NCBI GenBank assembly: GCA_029982105.1
Contig: JARRCQ010000081.1
Location: 1 to 7,125, forward strand
Direction of reading: 5' to 3'
Source: Candidatus Atribacteria bacterium
Lineage (GTDB): Bacteria; Atribacterota; Atribacteria; Atribacterales; Caldatribacteriaceae
Length of the DNA: 7,125 nt
How positions within the stretch are numbered: position 1 is the first letter of the stretch; every line of letters starts with the position of its first letter. Of this stretch, positions 1 through 5,867 are shown piece after piece. The position numbers were made by a program, and so were the translations under genes. A model generated the notes under the pieces. It was not told the origin of the DNA and did no database searches. It saw only the letters and a list, made by a program, of their open reading frames with translations.

Positions 1-41
1 TGCTAGATTGGCCTTACAGCGTCTTCAATGCGTATAAATAA
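1..41 (+). CDS. Possible C-terminal tail of an upstream gene (partial)
   Basis: In the frame whose first full codon is at position 3, the window opens with LDWPYSVFNAYK followed by TAA at 39-41. The residue mix resembles a real protein C-terminus, and the AT-rich non-coding sequence begins immediately afterwards. Another frame also stays open to 37 (ARLALQRLQCV then TAA), so the frame choice is a judgement. Twelve residues are too few to assign a family. If real, the gene lies upstream of the short-chain dehydrogenase on the same strand and most of it is outside the window. Confidence 0.25.
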   Translation, partial: LDWPYSVFNAYK

Positions 42-114
42 ATATTATACCTTTTATCATAAATATTGCAACCCTTACAATTTGACACTGTTATTATAAA
101 AAACCAAAAGCCGC

Positions 115-142
115 TTGACAATTGCTAATAATAAACTAGAAT
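115..142 (+). promoter_or_regulatory. Sigma-70-type promoter of the SDR gene
   Basis: A perfect -35 box TTGACA (115-120) is followed after 16 bases by TAGAAT (137-142), five of six matches to the -10 consensus. It lies in AT-rich sequence 33 bases before the start codon. Transcription would begin near 149, giving a leader of about 27 bases that just contains the ribosome site. A second TTGACA at 82-87 has no well-spaced -10 box and may be chance or part of an operator. Confidence 0.6.
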
Positions 143-159
143 ATTAACAAAAGAGATAC

Positions 160-165
160 AGGAGG
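160..165 (+). promoter_or_regulatory. Ribosome binding site of the SDR gene
   Basis: AGGAGG lies 10 bases before ATG at 176. It supports that ATG as the start. Confidence 0.75.
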
Positions 166-175
166 ATATAAATAT

Positions 176-955
176 ATGGCAAAGACAGTTTTGGTAACGG
201 GTGCAGGGAGAGGTATAGGCAAAGCCATTGCTCTGGAGTTCGCTAAGCACGGCTACGATGTCGCTATTCATCATCGCAAGGAACCGGAAGGTTCTGCCGA
301 ACTGGCCCAACAAATAACCGATCTTGGCAGAAGAGCGGTTATCGTAGTCGGTGACCTGGCCGAACCGGATACGCCGGCACGGGTCATCGACGAGGTATAC
401 GATAAAATGGGAGGGCTCAGCGTATTGGTCAACAACGCCGGAATAACCATATTTAAGCCATTTGTTGAGATGAATATTGAGCAGTTGGAGCAATGCTATA
501 AAGTGGATTTTCGCGCCCCATATCTTTGTGCTCAAAGAGCTGCTCAAAAAATGATTCAAAACAATATTAAAGGTTCCATTATAAATATTACCTCCGTTCA
601 TCAGGAAAGGACAAACGACAAAGATACCGCATATGGATCTATGAAAGCAGCCTTAGCTAGGGCTACCGAGAGTATGGCCTATGAGCTGGCGCCTCATGGA
701 ATCCGCGTTAATGCAATAGCTCCCGGCTTAACGCTCAATGATGAGCAAAAGAACGAACATAAATCTTTTATTGAATTAATAGAAAAATCCATACCTATGA
801 GAAGAACAGGGCATGTCAAAGATATAGCTCAAGCCGCAGTATGGTTGGCGTCAGATGATGCCAGTTATATAACTGGAGTTACCTTAAGAGTAGACGGCGG
901 ATTGAATCTTCCGATGATGCAAGCATTGATAGAGGGGCGGCAAACATTTATATAA
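176..955 (+). CDS. Short-chain dehydrogenase/reductase (SDR), classical type
   Basis: This is a 259-residue NAD(P)-dependent oxidoreductase of the classical SDR family, cytoplasmic, acting on a sugar, sugar acid or related alcohol/ketone. The Rossmann cofactor motif TGAGRGIG is at residues 8-15, NNAG at 86-89, catalytic Ser140, and the Tyr153-x3-Lys157 pair (YGSMK). The C-terminal part (PMRRTGHVKDIA, then the TGVTLRVDGG stretch) is typical of glucose 1-dehydrogenase/3-oxoacyl reductase-like members, and the length is normal. Arg34 after the second strand is compatible with NADP(H), but this is weak evidence. The Asn that often completes the catalytic tetrad appears as Asp111 (KVDF). The ATG start is supported by a strong ribosome site. 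The facing dehydratase gene suggests a role in hexonate or uronate breakdown, but the substrate cannot be read from sequence. Confidence 0.9.
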   Translation: MAKTVLVTGAGRGIGKAIALEFAKHGYDVAIHHRKEPEGSAELAQQITDLGRRAVIVVGDLAEPDTPARVIDEVYDKMGGLSVLVNNAGITIFKPFVEMNIEQLEQCYKVDFRAPYLCAQRAAQKMIQNNIKGSIINITSVHQERTNDKDTAYGSMKAALARATESMAYELAPHGIRVNAIAPGLTLNDEQKNEHKSFIELIEKSIPMRRTGHVKDIAQAAVWLASDDASYITGVTLRVDGGLNLPMMQALIEGRQTFI

Positions 956-961
956 AAGCAT

Positions 962-1009
962 GAACATAGGAGCTGTTTTCGATGTCACGCAGAAACAGCT
1001 CCTATGTTC
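962..1009. terminator. Bidirectional hairpin terminator between convergent genes
   Basis: The arms GAACATAGGAGCTGTTT (962-978) and its exact complement (993-1009) form a perfect 17-bp stem around a 14-base loop, with one further T-G wobble possible. It lies between the SDR stop (953-955) and the dehydratase stop (1024-1026), where one structure can end both transcripts. U-tracts are modest: TTTCCTTTT on the plus side and GCTTTTATAT on the minus side. Pausing or 3'-end protection may matter more than classical intrinsic termination. Confidence 0.7.
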
Positions 1010-1023
1010 CAAGCGATTTCCTT

Positions 1024-2226
1024 TTACGGCCGCACCGATGTGCCGTCTGGCGTACGCGCCAGGGTCCACTGAGGCAACTCGGTGGAACATGGATATTTGG
1101 CTGCCAGGTCTTCATCTATATCTATACCAAGGCCCGGCTTGTCATTCGGATATACATAACCGTTTCTTACTTCCGGACAACCCGGGAATACCTCGCGTAG
1201 CTTGTCGGACATACCGCTCCATTCCTGTACACCAAAGTTCGGTAAGCTCACGTCGAGGTGTACATTGGCTGCATGGCCTACCGGCGATACGTCTCCTGGT
1301 CCATGCCAGGCCGTGCGCACTCCGAACGCCTCGCATAAAGCAGCTAATTTCTTTGCCGGCGTTATGCCACCTATCTGGCTTATATGAACCCTTATAAAAT
1401 CTATGAGGCGATGAGATATAAGCGGCACCCATTCCTGAGGGTTATTGAATAATTCGCCCATAGCTATAGGTGTGGCAGTCTGATGACGCATCATCTCAAA
1501 CCACTGCACCTGCTCCGGCGGCAGCACATCTTCCAAAAAAAATAAACGATATGGCTCTAGATTTTTAGCCAACCGAACAGCCTCTATAGGCGATACGCGC
1601 TCATGTACATCATGCAAAAGCTCTACATCGAAACCCAGCTTACCGCGCAAATATTCAAATAACCTTGGCACGCTTCGGGCATAAGCATCCGGATCGAAGT
1701 AAGCTCCAGGCAGCGCTCCTTCTGGTCTGTGCACATCTTTACTATGACCGCCATACCCGCCCCTTTGACAGCGTATATAACGGTAACCTTGATCCATATA
1801 TGCCCTGACGTTATCTTCTACTTCAGCTTCATCGCGACCATCCGCATGCCTGTATACCGCTGCCGCTTCGCGGCATTTACCTCCCAACAATTGATATACC
1901 GGCATATTTGCCAATTTACCTTTTATATCCCAGAGCGCCATATCCACCCCGGATATTGCGTTGTTCAGCACAGGACCATTGCGCCAGTAAGCACTATTCA
2001 TGGACGATTGCCATATATCCTCTATCCGTTGAGGGTCCTTGCCTATAAGGAATGGTTTCATATAATCCTCAATCGCTGAACGCACTGTTAAAAAACGCTG
2101 CGTGAATGTGGCACATCCCAAACCATATATCTCGGGCTCGGATGTCTCCACCTTTACAACTACTAACGGTATGCCTTCGGGTGCTGTAAGTATAGCCCGA
2201 ACATCTCTTATGGTCAACTGCGACAT
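1024..2226 (-). CDS. Mandelate racemase/muconate lactonizing family dehydratase, RspA/D-mannonate dehydratase-like
   Basis: This 400-residue enolase-superfamily protein resembles the RspA/ManD group, which dehydrates D-mannonate (some members D-gluconate) to 2-keto-3-deoxygluconate using Mg2+. Residues consistent with this are metal ligands Asp206 (HDVH), Glu232 (FLEDV) and Glu258 (MGELF), catalytic His208, Tyr158 (GGYGG), His308 (AWHGPGD) and Glu335 (QEWSG). The end TPDGTSVRP is the usual family C-terminus, so the gene is complete. A longer frame opens at an ATG at 2244, but GGAGGA (2237-2242) lies inside those extra codons and 10 bases before the ATG at 2226, giving MSQLTIRDVR, so 2226 is preferred. 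Some family members are catalytically weak or have other roles, so D-mannonate as substrate is an inference. The gene faces the SDR, and its GC content and codon choice match the SDR rather than the suf cluster. Confidence 0.88.
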   Translation of the reverse strand: MSQLTIRDVRAILTAPEGIPLVVVKVETSEPEIYGLGCATFTQRFLTVRSAIEDYMKPFLIGKDPQRIEDIWQSSMNSAYWRNGPVLNNAISGVDMALWDIKGKLANMPVYQLLGGKCREAAAVYRHADGRDEAEVEDNVRAYMDQGYRYIRCQRGGYGGHSKDVHRPEGALPGAYFDPDAYARSVPRLFEYLRGKLGFDVELLHDVHERVSPIEAVRLAKNLEPYRLFFLEDVLPPEQVQWFEMMRHQTATPIAMGELFNNPQEWVPLISHRLIDFIRVHISQIGGITPAKKLAALCEAFGVRTAWHGPGDVSPVGHAANVHLDVSLPNFGVQEWSGMSDKLREVFPGCPEVRNGYVYPNDKPGLGIDIDEDLAAKYPCSTELPQWTLARTPDGTSVRP

Positions 2227-2241
2227 CTGTTTAACATCCTC

Positions 2242-2260
2242 CATGTTTTTGCATGTTTTT
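2242..2260. repeat. Tandem 10-bp repeat upstream of the dehydratase gene
   Basis: CATGTTTTT occurs at 2242-2250 and again at 2252-2260, one base apart. Read on the minus strand this is two AAAAACATG units just before the dehydratase ribosome site. It may be part of the leader or an operator, but the units are short and could be chance. Confidence 0.4.
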
Positions 2261-2262
2261 AC

Positions 2263-2290
2263 ATAACCGCTCTGCTTTCCAGAAGGTTAT
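2263..2290. other. Hairpin in the gap between the cupin and dehydratase genes
   Basis: ATAACC (2263-2268) pairs with GGTTAT (2285-2290), and inside them TCTG (2271-2274) pairs with CAGA (2280-2283) around a five-base loop. This makes a ten-pair hairpin with a small internal loop. Read leftward it follows the cupin stop (2308-2310) and precedes the dehydratase start. No U-tract follows on either strand, so it is a weak terminator candidate for the six-gene cluster. It could instead be a leader structure or operator of the dehydratase gene. Confidence 0.4.
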
Positions 2291-2307
2291 AATGCCGATA
2301 TCTTGCT

Positions 2308-2643
2308 TTAACAATCCACCTTATCTTCAGGTAAATAAGGACTTTTTATAAAAATGCCTCGCAAAAAGGAATCTACCGGAGCATAAAGGTCGTGTTTTTC
2401 TCCCGGGTTAAGATGCAAGGCACATCCTCTCTCCAAGGTGATTTCTTGTCCTTCAGTTTTTAGAAATCCCTTGCCTTCCAAAATGAAAAAAGTTTCTTCT
2501 ACTTGATTATGATAGTGAGCTCCTAAATTAGTTCCCGGTTTAAGATAAAATACTCCCCAGTCTATGCGAGGACCTCGAAAAAGATACTTTATTCCCCAAT
2601 CTCCAAAGCGATAGGTTTTGTCTTCTTCTCTAACTAACTCCAT
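2308..2643 (-). CDS. Small single-domain cupin protein
   Basis: This 111-residue protein has one cupin beta-barrel. Motif 1 has His43, His45 and Glu50 with Gly57 (the HYH...E...G pattern). Motif 2 has Gly73, Gly81 and His84 (NPGEKH). These are the four usual metal ligands, so a bound divalent metal is likely. Such small cupins are sugar-phosphate isomerases, dioxygenases, ligand sensors or uncharacterised; nothing here decides between them. The ATG at 2643 has AGGAGG nine bases upstream. It is the last gene of the leftward cluster, 40 bases after the alcohol dehydrogenase stop, so it may act on the same metabolite. No signal peptide is visible. Confidence 0.82.
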   Translation of the reverse strand: MELVREEDKTYRFGDWGIKYLFRGPRIDWGVFYLKPGTNLGAHYHNQVEETFFILEGKGFLKTEGQEITLERGCALHLNPGEKHDLYAPVDSFLRGIFIKSPYLPEDKVDC

Positions 2644-2683
2644 AACTCCAATCCTCCTAAAAATGATAAATTACTCTCATTTC

Positions 2684-3829
2684 CTAAAGGGAAGCTTTTA
2701 AAAGGGCATAAGCTTCTTCTTTCTCTATGGGACGGGGATTTTCTCGCAGGTTTCTCCCTATTCTCTCTTCCGTTACTATTCCTCGAAGCATTTCTTCTTT
2801 AATCCCCAATTGCCCTAAACTAGTTCGCAAACCGACCTCCTTCATTAAATTCAGAAAGGCTTCTATAAATTCGTCAATCAGGTTTTCCTTTTTCTCTTCT
2901 ATACCCACTAAGTGAGCTATTTTCTCATATCTATCTTTCAGTACTTCTCGATTAAATTCCACCACTCGGGGGAAAAAAATTCCGCAGGCTTCACCATGAA
3001 CCACAGAAAACTCCGGACCTACAATGTGAGATAATCCATGAGCAGGACCAGAAGAAGAATTAGCAAATGCCATAGCGCTTATCATACTCCCTTTTGCCAC
3101 CTGCTTGCGATAATTCAAGTTTTGCCCCTCTTTTACTGCCTGAGGAAGATACTTCCATAATAGCTCTATCGCTTCTTCAGATAGAACCTCGCTTACCGGA
3201 TTTACTTCTGGACTCACGTAAGCCTCTAAAGCTTGAACCAGCGCATCTATGCCGCTTGTCGCCGTTAAGTAAGGACTCATAAATCGAGTATACAGCGGGT
3301 CAATAATCACCAATTTAGCCAAAAGATAAGGGCTGCGAAAGCTTTTTTTTAATTTCCTGCGACAATCAGTAAGGACCGCATTAGTAGTCATTTCTGAGCC
3401 TGTACCAGCAGTAGTGGGAATAGCTATCCAGGGAACCCCCAGAGAAGAAAGAGCTTTCCCTTCAAAATAAGGTAGCACGGTATGAGAATTACCGCACAAA
3501 CCAGCAATGGCTTTACCACAATCTTGAGCACTTCCTCCCCCCAAAGAAATCACTAATTGACATTGTTCTCGATAAGCCAAATCCAAACCCTTATCTACTG
3601 TTTCTAAAGAAGGTTCAGGCTCTACCTGGTCAAAAATAAAACATTGTATTCCAGATTTTTCCAGAGACTGAAGAATTTCTTCTAATATTCCAGTATCCTT
3701 CATCGATTTTGTACCAGTGACTAAAAGGGCTTTTTCTCCCCATCTTTTTACCAATTCTCCAGTTTTCTTACCCTCTTCCCCACCAAAGTAAATTTCGGGG
3801 GGAAGGCGAAAGACAAAATTCTCTCTCAT
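2684..3829 (-). CDS. Iron-containing alcohol dehydrogenase (group III) with His-to-Gln ligand change
   Basis: This 381-residue NAD(P)-dependent alcohol/aldehyde oxidoreductase has the group III fold. The N-terminal half carries the nucleotide site GGGS (97-100) with Asp103 and Lys106, and TTAGTGSE (139-146). The C-terminal helical domain carries metal-site residues Asp195, His264 and His278, with His268 nearby. The usual second ligand (His in the DALTHA motif) is Gln199 here (DALVQA). Gln versions occur in some subfamilies, and the active-site metal may differ. An ATG at 3841 is in frame, but the ATG at 3829 has GGAG six bases before it and overlaps the upstream TGA by four bases (ATGA), so 3829 is preferred. 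The substrate is unknown. It is co-transcribed with the LexA-like regulator upstream and the cupin downstream. Confidence 0.88.
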   Translation of the reverse strand: MRENFVFRLPPEIYFGGEEGKKTGELVKRWGEKALLVTGTKSMKDTGILEEILQSLEKSGIQCFIFDQVEPEPSLETVDKGLDLAYREQCQLVISLGGGSAQDCGKAIAGLCGNSHTVLPYFEGKALSSLGVPWIAIPTTAGTGSEMTTNAVLTDCRRKLKKSFRSPYLLAKLVIIDPLYTRFMSPYLTATSGIDALVQALEAYVSPEVNPVSEVLSEEAIELLWKYLPQAVKEGQNLNYRKQVAKGSMISAMAFANSSSGPAHGLSHIVGPEFSVVHGEACGIFFPRVVEFNREVLKDRYEKIAHLVGIEEKKENLIDEFIEAFLNLMKEVGLRTSLGQLGIKEEMLRGIVTEERIGRNLRENPRPIEKEEAYALLKASL

Positions 3830-4362
3830 AGTTTTCTCCATATTCCTATTATTTTCCCTACGATTTCCCCATCATCCACAGAAAGAGGTAAACCACCATC
3901 AACTTTCCGAACCTCTCCTCTCCCGTCCTTAAGAATCAAGATTAAACATTCTTCGTTTATTGTTCCTTCTTTTTTAACCAGCACCCAATCTCCCTTCAAA
4001 ATGTGCCAATCTTGCCAGTTGTCTTCTTTTATTTGCCAAAAAAAGAAACTCCCTTCCCCCAAAAGGTTACGAGATAAAAACAAAGGATCTTGAGAAAAAC
4101 CATTTAAAAGGGGAATTTCCACTAAACTGTTTTCTTTATCAGAAAAACACAATTCTATAGTGCGAGCTTTAGAGCGACTTCTTTTTATCATCCCTTTTTC
4201 TTCCAGCTTTTCAAGATGATAATGAACAGTACAAGAAGATAACAAGCCTACTCCTTCTCCAATTTCTCTTACCGTAGGAGGATAACCGTTTTTTTTATAA
4301 TAATCTTGAATAAAAAGTAAAATTTCTTCCTGACGGGGAGAAATTCCCTCTTTTTTTTTCAT
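3826..4362 (-). CDS. LexA-like repressor with degenerate, probably non-cleavable S24 domain
   Basis: This 178-residue protein has an intact LexA winged helix (residues about 6-70: RQEEILLFI, YPPTVREIG, STVH-like CTVHYHLEKLEEKG, ARTIEL) and a C-terminal LexA/S24-like domain (about 81-178). Hand alignment with E. coli LexA puts Ser90-Gln91 at the Ala-Gly cleavage bond, Asn115 at catalytic Ser119 (KEDNW for GMSM) and Arg152 at catalytic Lys156. Self-cleavage therefore looks lost, while DNA binding and dimerisation should remain. A comparable loss is known in Synechocystis LexA, which is not an SOS repressor. A TTG at 4386 would add eight residues, but the ATG at 4362 gives the normal start MKKKEGISPRQEE. 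That ATG has no clear ribosome site and lies five bases after the previous stop, so translation is probably coupled. It overlaps adh by four bases. Confidence 0.85.
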   Translation of the reverse strand: MKKKEGISPRQEEILLFIQDYYKKNGYPPTVREIGEGVGLLSSCTVHYHLEKLEEKGMIKRSRSKARTIELCFSDKENSLVEIPLLNGFSQDPLFLSRNLLGEGSFFFWQIKEDNWQDWHILKGDWVLVKKEGTINEECLILILKDGRGEVRKVDGGLPLSVDDGEIVGKIIGIWRKL

Positions 4363-4367
4363 AGCCG

Positions 4368-4601
4368 TTAGGGTATTACCGGGCAAGTAAGGGTTCTTTT
4401 TACTCCACTCAGAGATTGAATTTCTTTGAGAATCAATTCCCCAATTTCCCGGTTATTATCTACCTCTACCAGGGCAATAAGATCAAAAGGACCCATAACC
4501 CTATCCACCCGCAAAAACTGAGGTAATTGAATTAACTCTTTTTTAATAGCCTGCGCTTTACCGGTTTGTACCTGAATCAAGATATAAGCTTGAACCGACA
4601 A
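4368..4601 (-). CDS. Stand-alone AsnC/Lrp ligand-binding (RAM) domain protein
   Basis: This protein of about 77 residues matches only the C-terminal regulatory domain of Lrp/AsnC regulators (beta-alpha-beta-beta-alpha-beta): AYILIQV, a helix, then the characteristic VMGPFDLIALVEVDN and a last helix and strand. It has no DNA-binding domain. Such single RAM domains form oligomers that bind amino acids or other small ligands and may pair with full regulators. Two TTG starts are possible. The one at 4607 is only two bases after the GGGGGG ribosome-site-like run (4610-4615), while the one at 4601 is eight bases from it and is preferred. The gene lies 18 bases after sufB and five before the LexA-like gene, which suggests a sensing role linked to one of them. 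Confidence 0.8.
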   Translation of the reverse strand: MSVQAYILIQVQTGKAQAIKKELIQLPQFLRVDRVMGPFDLIALVEVDNNREIGELILKEIQSLSGVKRTLTCPVIP

Positions 4602-4619
4602 AATCAAATCCCCCCATAT

Positions 4620-5867
4620 TTACATAATATCCCGAGAAGTGAGACGAATTACTTCGTCAACGTAACGCCTCAACACATCAGGAATACCGGGAATATCAAT
4701 ATTTAAAAACCCCCGGGTAATAAGGGATAAAGATTCTTCCCGAGAAAGCCCTCGAGATCGTAAATAATTCACTGCTTCCTCTTCAATAGGACCCACTGCT
4801 GCCTCATGGGACAAACGACTACGAGGAGCACCATATACTTCCAACTCTGGTATAGAAATAATTTCTGCTCCTTTAGAAAATAATATCCCCTTGCATTCCA
4901 AGTGAGCTTGTGCTTCATCATTATAAGAAATCAACCTTCCTCGGGCATAAACTTGAGAGTTGTCTGCAGCACACACCCGAGAAACTGAATTACCTCGACA
5001 CCCTTTTCCTTTAAGAAGCAAAGAAGAACCAACATCGATGTAAGAATTCCCTTTAGCAAAAACAATGCTCTGAAAGTTAGCATCGGCATTTTCCCCCTCC
5101 ATGATAGCTTGAGGAAAAGTTTGCAAAGAAGAAAGAGGCTTAAGTAAAACATAAGTATTGCTATAAAAAGAATTATTACCCATTTTCACTACTGTTCGAG
5201 GACGAACATGGAAATTCTCTCCCCAATTGTGGACCATAGTAAAAGTAAGGCGAGAGTTGTCTCCTAAGTAAAACTCACTAACTCCAATATGTATACCATT
5301 TTCATTACCCCGAACCGAAGCGCAGCCAGTGATCAAATTAGCCTCTGCCCCTTCCTCCAATATTACCAAATTATGGACATTCTGTATTCGAGACTCTTCA
5401 GAAAGGAGAAGGCAAGCTTGAAGAGGAACTTCTATCTTTTGATGAGCAAAAACACGAATAAAATATCCTTCTGCAGGGCAAAGTTCGGAAAAAGCAGTAT
5501 ATTTATCAGCATCTACGGGCACCAATCCCCACCAATACTCCCAGAGTTCTGGATACTTCTCTAAGGCTTCACTCACTGCCATAATTTCTAATTTGCCCTG
5601 GAAAGCATCCTGTATCTTTTCATAAACCGCTGAACGATTCACTTGAAGATAAGTGGCTGAACTTTTATCTTCTCCTAATTCTACCCCAGCATAAAGGGCT
5701 GCTTCTCGCAAGGAAGCAGAGATATTTTCTACGCTATTTACTTTTTCCTGAGGAGAACAAAGATAAAATTCATTTAGGTCTATATCAGGACCTAAAGGCG
5801 CTTTTTTATTTAAAGCTTTTTCTGCTCTTTCTTTTATTTCTCTTAAATAATCTTCTTTTACTTTCAT
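4620..5867 (-). CDS. sufB: SufB-type Fe-S cluster assembly scaffold protein
   Basis: This 415-residue SufB/SufD family protein is a cytoplasmic scaffold that builds Fe-S clusters with the ATPase SufC. The N-terminal helical part (about 1-120) is followed by the beta-helix core and a conserved C-terminal helical region (SHEA, then LRSRGLSREES). Cys325 (HLECKG) aligns with the cluster-building Cys405 of E. coli SufB, and His354-Glu355 (SHEA) with its His433-Glu434. This favours SufB over SufD function. It is shorter than E. coli SufB (495) and is the only SufB/D gene present, so a SufB2C2 complex is likely, as in minimal SufBC (SMS) systems. The ATG overlaps the sufC TGA by four bases, with GAGGTG inside sufC as ribosome site. 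No cysteine desulfurase or SufU/SufE gene is in the window, so the sulfur source is unknown. Confidence 0.9.
   Translation of the reverse strand: MKVKEDYLREIKERAEKALNKKAPLGPDIDLNEFYLCSPQEKVNSVENISASLREAALYAGVELGEDKSSATYLQVNRSAVYEKIQDAFQGKLEIMAVSEALEKYPELWEYWWGLVPVDADKYTAFSELCPAEGYFIRVFAHQKIEVPLQACLLLSEESRIQNVHNLVILEEGAEANLITGCASVRGNENGIHIGVSEFYLGDNSRLTFTMVHNWGENFHVRPRTVVKMGNNSFYSNTYVLLKPLSSLQTFPQAIMEGENADANFQSIVFAKGNSYIDVGSSLLLKGKGCRGNSVSRVCAADNSQVYARGRLISYNDEAQAHLECKGILFSKGAEIISIPELEVYGAPRSRLSHEAAVGPIEEEAVNYLRSRGLSREESLSLITRGFLNIDIPGIPDVLRRYVDEVIRLTSRDIM

Noticed and set aside
125..601. Open frame of 158 codons on the minus strand, opposite the SDR gene
   Set aside because: It lies entirely opposite a well-supported SDR with all catalytic motifs, extends into its promoter and shows no recognisable domain.
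960..1397. Open frames on the plus strand opposite the dehydratase C-terminus (also 982-1200 and 1202-1387)
   Set aside because: They are antisense to conserved enolase-superfamily sequence, have no ribosome site and give low-complexity, non-protein-like products.
884..1432. Two minus-strand open frames (884-1090 and 1142-1432)
   Set aside because: The first crosses the terminator hairpin and the ends of two real genes; the second is an alternative frame of the dehydratase.
1729..2079. Open frame of 116 codons on the plus strand
   Set aside because: It is the antisense of the dehydratase N-terminal half, with no ribosome site or known motif.
2727..3282. Short plus-strand open frames opposite the alcohol dehydrogenase (2727-2915, 3094-3282)
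   Set aside because: They are 62-codon shadows of a conserved gene with no start signals.
4931..5564. Open frames inside sufB on both strands (4931-5152 minus, 5289-5564 plus)
   Set aside because: They overlap the conserved SufB core in other frames and have no supporting features.
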